Assembly: GCA_002840505.1 (NCBI GenBank)
Contig: PHBC01000004.1
Location: 1-64,000, forward strand
DNA: 64,000 nt
Origin: Deltaproteobacteria bacterium HGW-Deltaproteobacteria-2
GTDB lineage: Bacteria > Desulfobacterota > Syntrophia > Syntrophales > Smithellaceae
Reading direction: 5' to 3'
The notes under the pieces were generated by a model that was not told the origin of the DNA, ran no database searches, and saw nothing but the letters and a program-made list of their open reading frames with translations. Shown here one piece after another: positions 19,610 to 28,147 of this stretch; position 1 is the stretch's first letter; each line of letters begins with the position of its first letter. The position numbers were made by a program, and so were the translations under genes.

Positions 19610-20539
19610 ATGGCTCTTTCTACTAATCTTTTTTACCGCTCCAACTTAATTTTTTTGCTGGCTCTGATTTGCGGTATAGCCCTGCCCCAGGGATTCCCCA
19701 TCGGTAAAACACTGATCTTTCCCGCACTGATTATAATTTTATCCATTACCCTGCTGAGATTTCCCCGCGGTTTCTTCCGCCACCCCGGCCCGCTTTTATC
19801 CGCTTCCATTCAAGGCAATATTATGAATTATCTTGTTTTGGGAAATTTTATAATTTTGACCAGTATTTTTTTGATCCAAAAACAGGAGTTTTGGATAGGC
19901 ATGATATTAATCGCCGCCATGCCGCCTTCGTTAGACATAATTCTTTTGGGCAATTTATCGCGCATTGAAAAGAATTCCGTCTTTACCAGCCTGGCCGGGG
20001 CTTATTTAGGCGCTCTGCTGATCATACCGTTAATAGGCTTGGGATTCCTAAAATATATAATTCCGAACTATTGGAACATAATTGTTATAGTACTGGGATT
20101 GATTTTACTGCCACTCATCCTATCCAGACTTGTTATTGATAAAGGATGGGATAAAATAATTGAACCATCCAAAGAAACAATTATAGATTACTGTTACTTT
20201 GTAGTATTTTACACTATAACGGCAAGTGGCAGAAATCTTCTTATGCGATGGTCTTCCGATCTTTTTGTTATCGCTTTCATTGCTCTTGTCAGCACTTTTA
20301 TCTTCTCCTTTGCGATCAGGAAAATTGGACTTTATTTCCATAGTAATGAAAATAAGATTATCTCTTTTCTTCTTATGGGCACATTGAAAGACTGCGGATT
20401 AGCCGGTGGCATTGCCCTTATTTTATTTAGCCGTGAAGTTGCTCTTCCATCATTGATTTTCGCTGTCTTTACCTTTATTCATATCAACTGGCTTAAATAT
20501 AAAATGAGTCATATTGATAAAGTTGCAAATATTAATTAA
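19610..20539 (+). CDS. bile acid:Na+ symporter/carboxylate transporter-like membrane protein
   Basis: A 309-residue integral membrane protein with about nine or ten TM helices. The MPPSLDIILLGNLSR and GTLKDCGLAGGIALILF segments resemble the crossed helices of BASS (SBF) family transporters. The substrate is unknown. It is on the same strand 93 bp after znuB, with a long inverted repeat between, so it may or may not belong to the zinc operon. Family assignment is by pattern and moderately secure. Confidence 0.6.
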   Translation: MALSTNLFYRSNLIFLLALICGIALPQGFPIGKTLIFPALIIILSITLLRFPRGFFRHPGPLLSASIQGNIMNYLVLGNFIILTSIFLIQKQEFWIGMILIAAMPPSLDIILLGNLSRIEKNSVFTSLAGAYLGALLIIPLIGLGFLKYIIPNYWNIIVIVLGLILLPLILSRLVIDKGWDKIIEPSKETIIDYCYFVVFYTITASGRNLLMRWSSDLFVIAFIALVSTFIFSFAIRKIGLYFHSNENKIISFLLMGTLKDCGLAGGIALILFSREVALPSLIFAVFTFIHINWLKYKMSHIDKVANIN

Positions 20540-20552
20540 AAAAGATGCAATC

Positions 20553-20585
20553 TAAGTTTGACAAACTTAAAAATCGACCTATTAT
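20553..20585 (+). promoter_or_regulatory. sodB promoter overlapped by a palindrome
   Basis: TTGACA (20558-20563), 16-bp spacer, TATTAT (20580-20585). The -35 is embedded in the perfect inverted repeat TAAGTTT-GAC-AAACTTA (20553-20569), which would make a good operator for a redox or metal regulator. A partial TGCAA-type half-site (gatgcaatc, 20544-20552) lies directly upstream. Confidence 0.65.
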
Positions 20586-20631
20586 AAAAAGAACAATCTG
20601 ACATTATAAAAACACAGAAAGGAGAATAACT

Positions 20632-21225
20632 ATGGCCATATCATTACCGGAACTCCCCTATGGGAAAGATGCATTAGCGCCTTTTATCAGTGCCAATACC
20701 CTGGATTTTCATTATGGTAAGCATCACAAAGCTTATGTGGATAATCTAAACAAATTAATCGCCGGCACTGATCTTGAACAAAAATCGTTGGAAGAAATTA
20801 TTAAGATTGCCGCTAAAGATCAGGCAAAAGCCGGCATCTTCAACAATGCTGCCCAGACATGGAACCATTCCTTTTACTGGCAATGTCTGAAGAAAGCAGG
20901 AGGAGGAGTTGCTACCGGAGCAATCGCGGCAAAGATTAACGCTGTATGGGGAAGTTACGATAAATTTGTTGAAGAGCTGAAAAATGCCGGCGCGACTCAG
21001 TTCGGCAGCGGCTGGGCATGGCTGGTTCTGGAGGGAGATCAGTTAAAAATAACAAAGACAGCAAATGCCGATACACCTCTTGCCCACGGTCAAAAAGCAC
21101 TCCTGACAATTGATGTATGGGAACACGCCTATTACCTGGATTATCAAAACCGGAGGCCTGATTATCTTGCCGCTGTGATTCAAAATTTGATTAACTGGGA
21201 CTTTGTCAATGCCAATTTAAGATAA
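20632..21225 (+). CDS. sodB: superoxide dismutase, Fe type
   Basis: Converts superoxide to O2 and H2O2 in the cytoplasm. The 197-residue protein has metal ligands His27 (DFHYGKHHKAY), the His of WNHSFYW, and the Asp/His of DVWEHAYYLDY. The second-sphere Gln in NNAAQTWNH is the Fe-SOD arrangement rather than the Gly/His pattern of Mn-SOD. RBS aaaggag precedes the start and a strong terminator follows the stop. The enzyme fits an anaerobe that meets occasional oxygen. Confidence 0.95.
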   Translation: MAISLPELPYGKDALAPFISANTLDFHYGKHHKAYVDNLNKLIAGTDLEQKSLEEIIKIAAKDQAKAGIFNNAAQTWNHSFYWQCLKKAGGGVATGAIAAKINAVWGSYDKFVEELKNAGATQFGSGWAWLVLEGDQLKITKTANADTPLAHGQKALLTIDVWEHAYYLDYQNRRPDYLAAVIQNLINWDFVNANLR

Positions 21226-21252
21226 TATAATTTAAAAGTAACAATCAATAAA

Positions 21253-21284
21253 AAAAGGGGGCTTAGATCAAGCCTCCTTTTTAT
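21253..21284. terminator. intrinsic terminator between sodB and the HU/IHF gene
   Basis: AAAAGGGGGCTT (21253-21264) and AAGCCTCCTTTT (21270-21281) form a 12-bp stem with one G-T pair and a 5-nt loop, followed by more T residues. A-rich sequence on the left side means it may also serve the convergent gene on the other strand. Confidence 0.9.
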
Positions 21285-21301
21285 TTATAAAAACAGGGGG
21301 G

Positions 21302-21583
21302 TTATTTCTTTTTATCAACGCGCACTTTAAGTTCTTTGCCTACTTTAAAGAAGGGTAATTTTTTAGGTTCAACCTGTATCTTAGTGCCGGTTTTAGGATT
21401 TCTTCCCGTGTACGATCCGTATTTTTTTACCACAAAGCTGCCAAAACCTCTGATCTCGATACGCCCATTTTTTTTCAATTCATCGGTGAAACCTTTAAAA
21501 ATAAGATTAACAACGTCAATTGCCTTTTTTTCCGTCAAGTTTAACTTACTGCTTAAAGTTTCAATAAGACCGGATTTATTCAT
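21302..21583 (-). CDS. HU/IHF-family DNA-bending protein
   Basis: A 93-residue histone-like protein. The N-terminal helices (MNKSGLIETLSSKLNL...) are followed by the beta-arm core IEIRGFGSFVVKKY and the GRNPKTGTKI motif whose Pro intercalates into DNA. The C-terminal PFFKVGKELKVRV resembles IHF beta more than HU. It bends and compacts DNA and may act as an architectural factor. Strong RBS (aaggagggt). A second HU-like gene lies at 25062-25334. Confidence 0.9.
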   Translation of the reverse strand: MNKSGLIETLSSKLNLTEKKAIDVVNLIFKGFTDELKKNGRIEIRGFGSFVVKKYGSYTGRNPKTGTKIQVEPKKLPFFKVGKELKVRVDKKK

Positions 21584-21693
21584 AGACCCTCCTTAATACT
21601 ATTTACAACAATGAATCGCTAATATGACAATATATGTTTATTTTCTCTATGTTAGACGTTATTATTTATTTTTTAGCGAATGTCAAGAAATTT

Positions 21694-22425
21694 TTACCTA
21701 TTTTCGTTTGATACATTATCCAGCAGTTGGTCTATTTCTTTTTTGGTCAAATGCCGCCAGTCGCCTTCTTTTAAATTGCCTAAATTAAGACCTCCGATGG
21801 CTTCCCGCACCAAAAGAGCTACACGATGGCCGGCAGTTTCAAATCCTCTCCTGATGATCCTATTTTTCCCCTCTCTCAGAGTAAGTCGCAACCAACAGCT
21901 TCGATCATTAATTTTTTCTACTTTTAAATTTTCCGGCTTAAAAACACCATCGGGTAACTTAATCCCTTTACCCAATAGTTTTAACTCCTCTCTGGACAAG
22001 TGTCCTTGAATTTTTACTCTATATACCTTTGGTTTCTGAAAACGGGGATGCTGCACTTTTTGAGCAAAATCACCGTCATTAGTCAAAAGTAAAAGTCCTT
22101 TCGAATCATAATCAAGCCTTCCTACCGGATAAACCCTTTCCTGCATATCACTTAGTAAATCCACAACTGTCGGTCGGTTCTGAGGATCATGAAGGGTGGT
22201 AACAAATCCGGCCGGTTTATTCAAAGCAATATAATATTTAGTTTTTCCTAAAGAGATTGTTTTGCCGTCAATTCGAATAATATCTTTTTCGGCATCAGCC
22301 TTCTCTCCAAGTTTGGTGATCACAACATTATTAACGCTGACACGACCTTCAGTTATCAGCTTTTCAGCATGGCGTCGCGAGTCAATACCGGCAGTCGCAA
22401 TAATTTTTTGTATACGTTCTTTCAT
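21694..22425 (-). CDS. rluB: rRNA pseudouridine synthase RluB-type
   Basis: Isomerises a uridine in 23S rRNA (E. coli RluB acts at U2605). The 243-residue protein has an N-terminal S4 RNA-binding domain (RIQKIIATAGIDSRRHAEKLI, about 3-60) and a catalytic domain with GRLDYDSKGLLLLTNDGDF, the RsuA-family signature containing the catalytic Asp. The C-terminal REGKNRIIRRGFE is also typical. Its ATG overlaps the scpB stop by 4 bp, giving a scpA-scpB-rluB operon, an arrangement common in bacteria. Confidence 0.93.
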   Translation of the reverse strand: MKERIQKIIATAGIDSRRHAEKLITEGRVSVNNVVITKLGEKADAEKDIIRIDGKTISLGKTKYYIALNKPAGFVTTLHDPQNRPTVVDLLSDMQERVYPVGRLDYDSKGLLLLTNDGDFAQKVQHPRFQKPKVYRVKIQGHLSREELKLLGKGIKLPDGVFKPENLKVEKINDRSCWLRLTLREGKNRIIRRGFETAGHRVALLVREAIGGLNLGNLKEGDWRHLTKKEIDQLLDNVSNENR

Positions 22426-23099
22426 AAATCAGGAATATCTTCGATATCGATTTCTATTTCTGCGATTTCCTGTTCCGCTATTTTCTGCTCTGTGACTTCA
22501 TGATTTACAATTCCCTCTTCCAAAATTTCCTGCTCTGTGATTTCCTGACCTTCGATTCCCTGATCTTCAATGTCCTGCTGCTGGTTGAGTTCTTTTAATT
22601 CCCGCAAATTCGGCAAATCAAGGAGATCTTTCAGATTGAACACTTCCAGAAATCTTCTGGTTGTCCCGTAGATAATGGGCTTGCCGGGCACGTCCTTGCG
22701 TCCGACAATGCGCACAAGCTTTTTATCCAAAAGGCTCTTGAGCGGACCTCCTACATCTACTCCGCGAATGCTTTCGATTTCGGATTTAACAATGGGCTGT
22801 TTATAAGCGACGATTGCGAGCGTTTCCATCGCCTGCGGAGATAAGGAATGAGGTTTTGAGCTTTTCAACTTTTTAATCCACTGGCCAAGTTCAGGATTGG
22901 TTCGGAACTGAAAACCGCCGGCAACTTCCTGCAAAAAAATACCCCCATCCCGTTCATTATATTCCAATACAAGCTGATCAATTATTTCTTTAATTTCCTT
23001 TTTTTCCACTTCCGGAAAAACAACACGAATTTTTTCAGGCGCCAACGGCGTATCGGAAGCGAAAATCAGAGATTCAATTATTGCTTTAATTTTTTCCAT
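22422..23099 (-). CDS. scpB: segregation and condensation protein B
   Basis: Kleisin-interacting winged-helix subunit of the SMC-ScpAB condensin. The core (about 1-170) includes IESLIFASDTPL, LGQWIKKLKSSKP, LSPQAMETLAIVAYKQPI and IRGVDVGGPLKSLL, all ScpB hallmarks. Beyond the core, residues ~183-225 form a tail of short repeats of the type (Q/E)-x-I-x-(E/D)-Q, very rich in Glu, Gln and Ile. The start follows the scpA stop directly (TAAATG). The tail is not part of the family fold and varies between species. Confidence 0.93.
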   Translation of the reverse strand: MEKIKAIIESLIFASDTPLAPEKIRVVFPEVEKKEIKEIIDQLVLEYNERDGGIFLQEVAGGFQFRTNPELGQWIKKLKSSKPHSLSPQAMETLAIVAYKQPIVKSEIESIRGVDVGGPLKSLLDKKLVRIVGRKDVPGKPIIYGTTRRFLEVFNLKDLLDLPNLRELKELNQQQDIEDQGIEGQEITEQEILEEGIVNHEVTEQKIAEQEIAEIEIDIEDIPDL

Positions 23100-23840
23100 T
23101 TATGACTCCACGGCCGGAAATATCCGGATAACCCCAAAAATTGAAGTTTGATAAGCTTTAATCATTCTCAACTTAATTAATTCCAGTATAGCCAAAAAAG
23201 TATAGATGATGCGCCGGCGATCTCTTTTCCCTTTGAGCAAATCTTCAAAAGTCGAGCTTTTTGTTACGGATAAATGATCCATTACTTCGTTGATTATATC
23301 AGTAAGAGACAGTTTTTCCAAATCAATTTCCAAAAGTTCCTTTCTATCCAGTTGCGAAACAACGCGATGAAAAGCCTCTATAAGCTCGAAAACGCTTACT
23401 TCGATGAGCTCTTCTTCCTCCGTGGTTGTCTTTTCAGCTTCTTCCGGCAGTAGCGCGGCCCGGGTAAACACGTCTCTCTCCAGGAGCGGTCTTTCTTTTA
23501 GATTTTCTGCTGCTTCCTTAAATGTCTTATGTTCAAGAAGCTGCCTGACCAGTTCGGCTCGGGGATCTTCCTCTTCTTCTTCCGGTTCATCAGGCGGAGG
23601 CAGGAGCATCCTGGATTTAATATGAATAAGCGTTGCAGCCATGACCAGATATTCTCCGGCCAGATCGAGATTAAGCTCTTTGATAATTTTCAGGTATTGG
23701 AGATATTGCTCGGTAACCAGCGCTATCGGGATATTATAGATATCGATTTCATTTTTCTTTATCAGATACAAAAGAAGGTCCAGCGGACCTTCAAAGATGT
23801 CCAGTTTAACAGCATAATTTGATATTTGTTCATTATCCAT
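23100..23840 (-). CDS. scpA: segregation and condensation protein A (kleisin)
   Basis: Kleisin of the SMC-ScpAB complex used in chromosome organisation and segregation. The start of the 246-residue protein, FEGPLDLLLYLIKKNEIDIYNIPI (about 16-39), is the ScpA signature that binds the SMC neck. AGEYLVMAATLIHIKSRMLLP follows, and the C-terminal winged helix contains FLAILELIKLRMIKAYQ. An acidic stretch sits around residues 84-91. It is immediately upstream of scpB. Confidence 0.94.
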   Translation of the reverse strand: MDNEQISNYAVKLDIFEGPLDLLLYLIKKNEIDIYNIPIALVTEQYLQYLKIIKELNLDLAGEYLVMAATLIHIKSRMLLPPPDEPEEEEEDPRAELVRQLLEHKTFKEAAENLKERPLLERDVFTRAALLPEEAEKTTTEEEELIEVSVFELIEAFHRVVSQLDRKELLEIDLEKLSLTDIINEVMDHLSVTKSSTFEDLLKGKRDRRRIIYTFLAILELIKLRMIKAYQTSIFGVIRIFPAVES

Positions 23841-23966
23841 AATGTTGATGATATAAGTCAGTTTATAGATACGGCAACGCCGTCTTAATCATTTAATTAA
23901 TCCGAGACTAAAATCTCTACATCCGGAAACGACTTTCAGTGGACAAAATTTTTCACCTTTAATCAA

Positions 23967-24956
23967 TTATATATTAACCGCGGCACGCACTTCATTCATT
24001 GTCTGACGTGCTATTTTTATCGCTTTTTTGTTTCCTTCTTCTATGATCGCGTTAATTTCATCCATATGACTTATGTAGTAATCCATACGTTCATGAACGG
24101 GATTAAGTTTTTCGGCTATCTGCTTGGCCAGTATCTTTTTGCAGTCCGTGCAACCAATTCCAGCTTTCCGGCATTCAACATCAATCTCTTTGACTTTGTC
24201 CGGCAAAGAATACAATCCGTGAAAAGTGAAAACATTGCATATTTCAGGATTTCCGGGATCACTCTTCCTCATCCGCTGAGGATCGGTAAACATGGAGCTA
24301 ATTTTATGCAGCAGCGTCTTTCCCCGGTCGCTGATGTAAATAGAATTATCGTAGGATTTGCTCATCTTTCTCCCGTCAATTCCCAGCAGTTTGGGCACGC
24401 TGGTTAAAAGCGGTTCCGGAACAGGAAATATTTCTTTATAGAGAAAATTAAAACGGCGGGCTATCTCGCGGGTAAGCTCAACATGGGGAAGCTGATCAAT
24501 ACCGACAGGCACACCATAGGCTTTATACATGATAATATCGGCGGCCTGCAGCACAGGATAACCCAGAAAACCGAAAGTGGATAAATCCTTGCTGGACAGT
24601 TCCGATTTCATTTCCTTGTAAGTTGGATTTCTTTCCAGCCAGGCCAGTGGAGTAATCATCGAAAGCAGCAAAAACAATTCGGCATGTTCCTTAACCGCTG
24701 ATTGAACAAAAAGCGTGCTCTTTTGCGGATCCAGACCGGCACTGAGCCAGTCTATCACCATATTGACGATGTTATCCTTGATGCCTTCAGTGGAACTGTA
24801 TTCACTGGTAATCGCATGCCAGTCAGCAACAAAATAAAAACAATCATATTTGCCGCTTTCCTGCAATTCAATCCAATTTTGCAAAGCTCCATGCAGATTG
24901 CCCAGATGCAGTTTGCCCGTCGGTCTCATTCCACTGAGAATTCTCTTTAATTCCAA
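23967..24956 (-). CDS. trpS: tryptophanyl-tRNA synthetase
   Basis: Charges tRNA-Trp; class Ic synthetase of 329 residues. The HIGH-type motif is in RPTGKLHLGNLHGAL (about 11-25) and the KMSKS motif in RKMSKSYDNSIY (about 194-205). GYPVLQAADIIMYKA and VGIDQLPHVELTREIARRFN are characteristic TrpRS blocks. A Cys-x2-Cys pair (GCTDC) is present near residue 274. The start codon appears to be TTG, with AAGGAG seven bases upstream. Located upstream of scpA on the same strand. Confidence 0.95.
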   Translation of the reverse strand: MELKRILSGMRPTGKLHLGNLHGALQNWIELQESGKYDCFYFVADWHAITSEYSSTEGIKDNIVNMVIDWLSAGLDPQKSTLFVQSAVKEHAELFLLLSMITPLAWLERNPTYKEMKSELSSKDLSTFGFLGYPVLQAADIIMYKAYGVPVGIDQLPHVELTREIARRFNFLYKEIFPVPEPLLTSVPKLLGIDGRKMSKSYDNSIYISDRGKTLLHKISSMFTDPQRMRKSDPGNPEICNVFTFHGLYSLPDKVKEIDVECRKAGIGCTDCKKILAKQIAEKLNPVHERMDYYISHMDEINAIIEEGNKKAIKIARQTMNEVRAAVNI

Positions 24957-24995
24957 AACAAAACTCCTTGTAAACTATTTTTTCATGGTAAATGC

Positions 24996-25039
24996 ACTAA
25001 GGCCTCCGGATATTACGCTGAAAATGCGGAGGCCTTAGT
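24996..25039. terminator. hairpin between the HU gene and trpS
   Basis: ACTAAGGCCTCCG (24996-25008) and CGGAGGCCTTAGT (25027-25039) form a perfect 13-bp stem with an 18-nt loop, downstream of the HU stop and upstream of trpS. The T-tract is poor on either strand, so it could be a terminator, an attenuator for trpS or an mRNA-stabilising hairpin. Confidence 0.6.
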
Positions 25040-25061
25040 TGTACTATAACTGAATAATTTA

Positions 25062-25334
25062 TTATTTTACTTTACTGGCCAGATCCTTGCCTGCCTTAAA
25101 TTTTACGACTTTCTTTGCGGGAATCTTGATAGCTTTTCCGGTCTGAGGATTCCTGCCCTCTCTCGCCTTCCTCTTCACTACCGAGAACGTACCAAATCCT
25201 ACAAGAATAAGTTTACCGCTTTTCTTAAGCTCTTTGGCAACGGCTACTTCGTATGCCTCCAGTGCTTTTGCCGCTTTGTCTTTGGTGACACCTGCCGATT
25301 TTGCTATAACCCCGACTAATTCTGCCTTCGTCAT
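25062..25334 (-). CDS. hup: HU family DNA-binding protein
   Basis: A 90-residue HU: MTKAELVGVIAKSAGVTKDKAAKALEAY-like N-terminal helices, GFGTFSVVKRKAREGRNPQTGKAIKIP as the DNA-binding arm, and the closing segment VVKFKAGKDLASKVK. It is an abundant nucleoid protein. The RBS (aaaggggga) is strong. It resembles classic HU more closely than the copy at 21302. Confidence 0.95.
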   Translation of the reverse strand: MTKAELVGVIAKSAGVTKDKAAKALEAYEVAVAKELKKSGKLILVGFGTFSVVKRKAREGRNPQTGKAIKIPAKKVVKFKAGKDLASKVK

Positions 25335-25760
25335 TTTCTAAAATCCCCCTTTCATAAAATCAAATTCCTGTTTTTATTATGAACCGTTTTTGCGGCCATC
25401 TCCAAAGCTTTTAACATTCAACCCGGCGAAACACCTTTATCAATTTCATTAAAGAAGCACAAACTTCTTGAGCGTCCATCGAAAGTAAATTTGATACTTC
25501 TACTGCTTGCTTATTTGTTTGGATAGCTGTCTTTCTTCTTAAATTAGCGCAAGAACTAGCACAACTAAAATTAACAATCAAGGGAAAAATGATTTTTTCC
25601 TGTTAATATTTCAATCGTTGAAGGGCTTTCTTAATTGATTATGCTCATTATAGCAATAACTTTTTTAACTGGAAGATTTACTGTATACGGATCGAATGCA
25701 CGCTTCTTTACAAAAAAGAACCTTTATGTTAAGACCCGTCGCAATGGATTCAGGTATGTT
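25335..25760. other. intergenic region with hairpin upstream of the UbiA gene
   Basis: About 425 bp separate hup from the most likely UbiA start. An open frame from 25635 is in phase with UbiA, but its first 42 residues look unlike the family. GGAAAAAT and ATTTTTTCC (25583-25600), extended by TTAACA (25571-25576) with TGTTAA (25601-25606), can form a hairpin with a 6-nt bulge. No clear promoter was found. Confidence 0.35.
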
Positions 25761-26681
25761 ATGCAAAGCTCCAATATAGAAAAAGTAAAGACATGGTTTG
25801 TCCTGTCCCGTCCGCCTTTCCACACTGTCGGTATACTTCCTTTTGTACTGGGAACACTTCTGGCATACAAAATCAATGCTACATTCAATATGGAGATTTT
25901 CCTGCTCGGGGTTATAGCGGTTATCCTGATTATGCTGTCAACTTATCACTTGGGAGAATATTTTGATTATAAGGAAGATGAAATATCCCAGCGTTTATAT
26001 AAAAGTAATTTTGCCGGTGGTTCAGGCGTCATTCCGGCTGGGACCATGCCCCGTTCTGTAGCTTTATGGACCGGTTTGATTTCTTTTCTCCTTGCTGGCG
26101 CCATTGGTGTTATTCTGCAATTTGTTTTAAAAACAGGCCCCTATACTTTGCTTTTAGGCTGCCTGGGCGCCTTCCCGGGCTTTTTTTATTCCACGAAACC
26201 GATCAGACTGGTGCAAAGAGGCTTTGGTGAAATATTCATCGGCTTCTGCTACGGCTGGCTTCCTGTCGCCTCGGCTTATTATATCCAGACAGGAGCAGTT
26301 CACCCCGTTATTCACTGGATGGCTATACCCATTGGCCTGACGATATTTAATGTAATTCTGCTTAATGAATTTCCGGACTACGAAGCGGATAAAGCTACGG
26401 ACAAAAAAAATCTGCTTTATCGTATCGGGAAGAGAAACGGAAATTTTCTATATATCGCCTTTTCCTTACTGGCCTCAGCGGCAGTGCTTGCCTCACCATT
26501 CTTCGGCATTGCTTCTAAGATTGTCTATCTCTATCTGCCTGTATTAAGTATTTCTTTATTTATTGTTGTGATGATGCTACGCGGCAAGTATGAAGACAAG
26601 AAAATGATGGAGAAATTATGCGGCTTGAATATAGCAGTCAATCTGGGAACGTCTCTTGTTTACATTCTGACATATATTTAA
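25761..26681 (+). CDS. UbiA-family prenyltransferase
   Basis: A membrane aromatic prenyltransferase with about eight TM helices. The first Asp-rich motif region is LGEYFDYKEDEISQ and the second is LNEFPDYEADKATDKKNLLYRIGK; both bind Mg-diphosphate in UbiA enzymes. It is related to MenA (dihydroxynaphthoate prenyltransferase) but no other menaquinone gene lies nearby. I start at 25761 (MQSSNIEKVKTWFVLSRPPF), where family similarity begins; a longer form from 25635 is possible. It is 7 bp upstream of a radical SAM gene, strongly suggesting a common pathway. Confidence 0.8.
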   Translation: MQSSNIEKVKTWFVLSRPPFHTVGILPFVLGTLLAYKINATFNMEIFLLGVIAVILIMLSTYHLGEYFDYKEDEISQRLYKSNFAGGSGVIPAGTMPRSVALWTGLISFLLAGAIGVILQFVLKTGPYTLLLGCLGAFPGFFYSTKPIRLVQRGFGEIFIGFCYGWLPVASAYYIQTGAVHPVIHWMAIPIGLTIFNVILLNEFPDYEADKATDKKNLLYRIGKRNGNFLYIAFSLLASAAVLASPFFGIASKIVYLYLPVLSISLFIVVMMLRGKYEDKKMMEKLCGLNIAVNLGTSLVYILTYI

Positions 26682-26688
26682 AATTCAA

Positions 26689-27912
26689 ATGAAGACTAAA
26701 AACAAAGTTAAAGCATTTTATAATCCACCCTCATTGTTGTTTAAACAACTGGGCAGTTCCATGCTCATGGGATATCTGAACCGCTGGCAGAATTTCCCCG
26801 GGTGGGTATTGAAATACGGTTTTCGATCCATACCTGTAGCCAACGGTTCCTGGGGTATGGGTTGTATCGGATATCCGGGACATCCTGTCTGGGAAGTAAC
26901 CGGAGCATGCAACCTAAGATGCATTCATTGCCACGCCATTAGCGGTAATGCCGATCCCGATGAACTTACCACTGATGAAGGAAAAAGACTCATTGACATG
27001 ATCGCCTCCGTCAGCGAATTCCGCACATTAATATATACAGGCGGCGAACCACTGGTGAGACCGGACATCTTTGAATTGCTCAGACACTCTCAAAAGGCGG
27101 GGCTTGCCAATATCGTCGCCACCAACGGAACATTAATCGATGAAGAAATGGCTTTTAAATTGAAAGATCACGGCGTCGTCTGCAATGCCATCAGTATTGA
27201 CGCAGCAAATCCTGATATTCACGACATGGTCCGCAACAAACCGGGAGCATTTGACCTGGCGCTTCGCGCTATTGAAGCCACTAAAAAAGCAGGTATTCTT
27301 TTACAAATAAACACTACAGCAATGGAATACAATATACCTAATTTACCTGAGCTCATCGATTTCGTTGACAACTGCGGTGCCGGAATCATGCTGATGTATC
27401 AGCTCGTTGCTGTCGGTCGCGGAGAAAAGATTGAAAAGGCCACATTAAAGAAAGCTGCCAATCAATACCTGAGTGAACTGATCGCGCTCAAACAAAAAAC
27501 AGCTCATACAATAATAGAACCGGTCGCCGGCCCTCAATACTGGCCTCATCTGCTGGAGAAAAACGGTATCCGCGATGGCCTCATGCTGAAACTTGCCGGC
27601 AAGGTTTTCCATGGCTGCGCGGCCGGGCGAGGCTTTGTTTACGTTAAAGCCAACGGCGATGTCTGGCCATGTCCATTTGTGGAAGTAAGCGCCGGCAATG
27701 TCAAAAAGATGGATTTCAAAGATATTTACTATGAATCAACTGTTTTTCGGAATTTACGTAACAGAGAAAAACTCTTAAAAGGCGTTTGCGGTGAATGCAA
27801 CTATAAAACGGTATGCGGCGGCTGTCGTGGACGAGCGTTGGCCTATAGCGGAGATTATCTGGCAGAAGATCCTCGCTGCTTTATACATGAAACAACAAAA
27901 CACCACCCGTAA
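26689..27912 (+). CDS. radical SAM/SPASM domain protein
   Basis: A 407-residue radical SAM enzyme. The cluster motif CNLRCIHC (CxxxCxxC, about residues 75-82) follows WEVTGA, and GGEP lies at about 119-122. The C-terminal SPASM-type Cys set is visible in HGCAAGRGFVYVKANGDVWPCPF and CGECNYKTVCGGCRG, which should hold auxiliary Fe-S clusters. It resembles heme d1/AhbD-type and peptide-modifying SPASM proteins. Separated by 7 bp from the UbiA gene. The start has no strong RBS, consistent with coupling. The reaction is unknown. Confidence 0.85.
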   Translation: MKTKNKVKAFYNPPSLLFKQLGSSMLMGYLNRWQNFPGWVLKYGFRSIPVANGSWGMGCIGYPGHPVWEVTGACNLRCIHCHAISGNADPDELTTDEGKRLIDMIASVSEFRTLIYTGGEPLVRPDIFELLRHSQKAGLANIVATNGTLIDEEMAFKLKDHGVVCNAISIDAANPDIHDMVRNKPGAFDLALRAIEATKKAGILLQINTTAMEYNIPNLPELIDFVDNCGAGIMLMYQLVAVGRGEKIEKATLKKAANQYLSELIALKQKTAHTIIEPVAGPQYWPHLLEKNGIRDGLMLKLAGKVFHGCAAGRGFVYVKANGDVWPCPFVEVSAGNVKKMDFKDIYYESTVFRNLRNREKLLKGVCGECNYKTVCGGCRGRALAYSGDYLAEDPRCFIHETTKHHP

Positions 27913-27941
27913 AGTAAGTTCATCCTGGTAAGAGAGGTAAT

Positions 27942-28105
27942 ATGAATACGATAGAAATCAATAAGGATCAGTTCATAGAATTGCTGAAAAATCACAACGA
28001 CAAACCTTTCGTTATGTTGAACCTCCTGAAGTTTAAAAAGATGGCGGCAGGAATTCATACGTTCGTTATATCAAAGAAGCATCAAGATTTGTGGAAGAAG
28101 AATAA
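27942..28105 (+). pseudogene. frameshifted remnant of a DUF1330-like small protein
   Basis: An ATG with RBS (agaggtaa) opens MNTIEINKDQFIELLKNH, then PFVMLNLLKFKK, the start of a DUF1330/Dabb-like protein. The family-like continuation GGRNSYVRYIKEASRFVEEE is found in a different frame from 28043, ending at TAA 28103-28105, so a frameshift lies around 28035-28043. Intact relatives are about 95-130 residues, so the remnant is also truncated. Read in its own frame, the ORF gives 55 residues whose second half looks unlike any protein. Sequencing error at the shift is possible, but the early stop argues for a real remnant. Confidence 0.6.
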
Positions 28106-28147
28106 ATAAACAAGCATTTTGAAGTAATAAGGCATTTTGAAAAAAAA

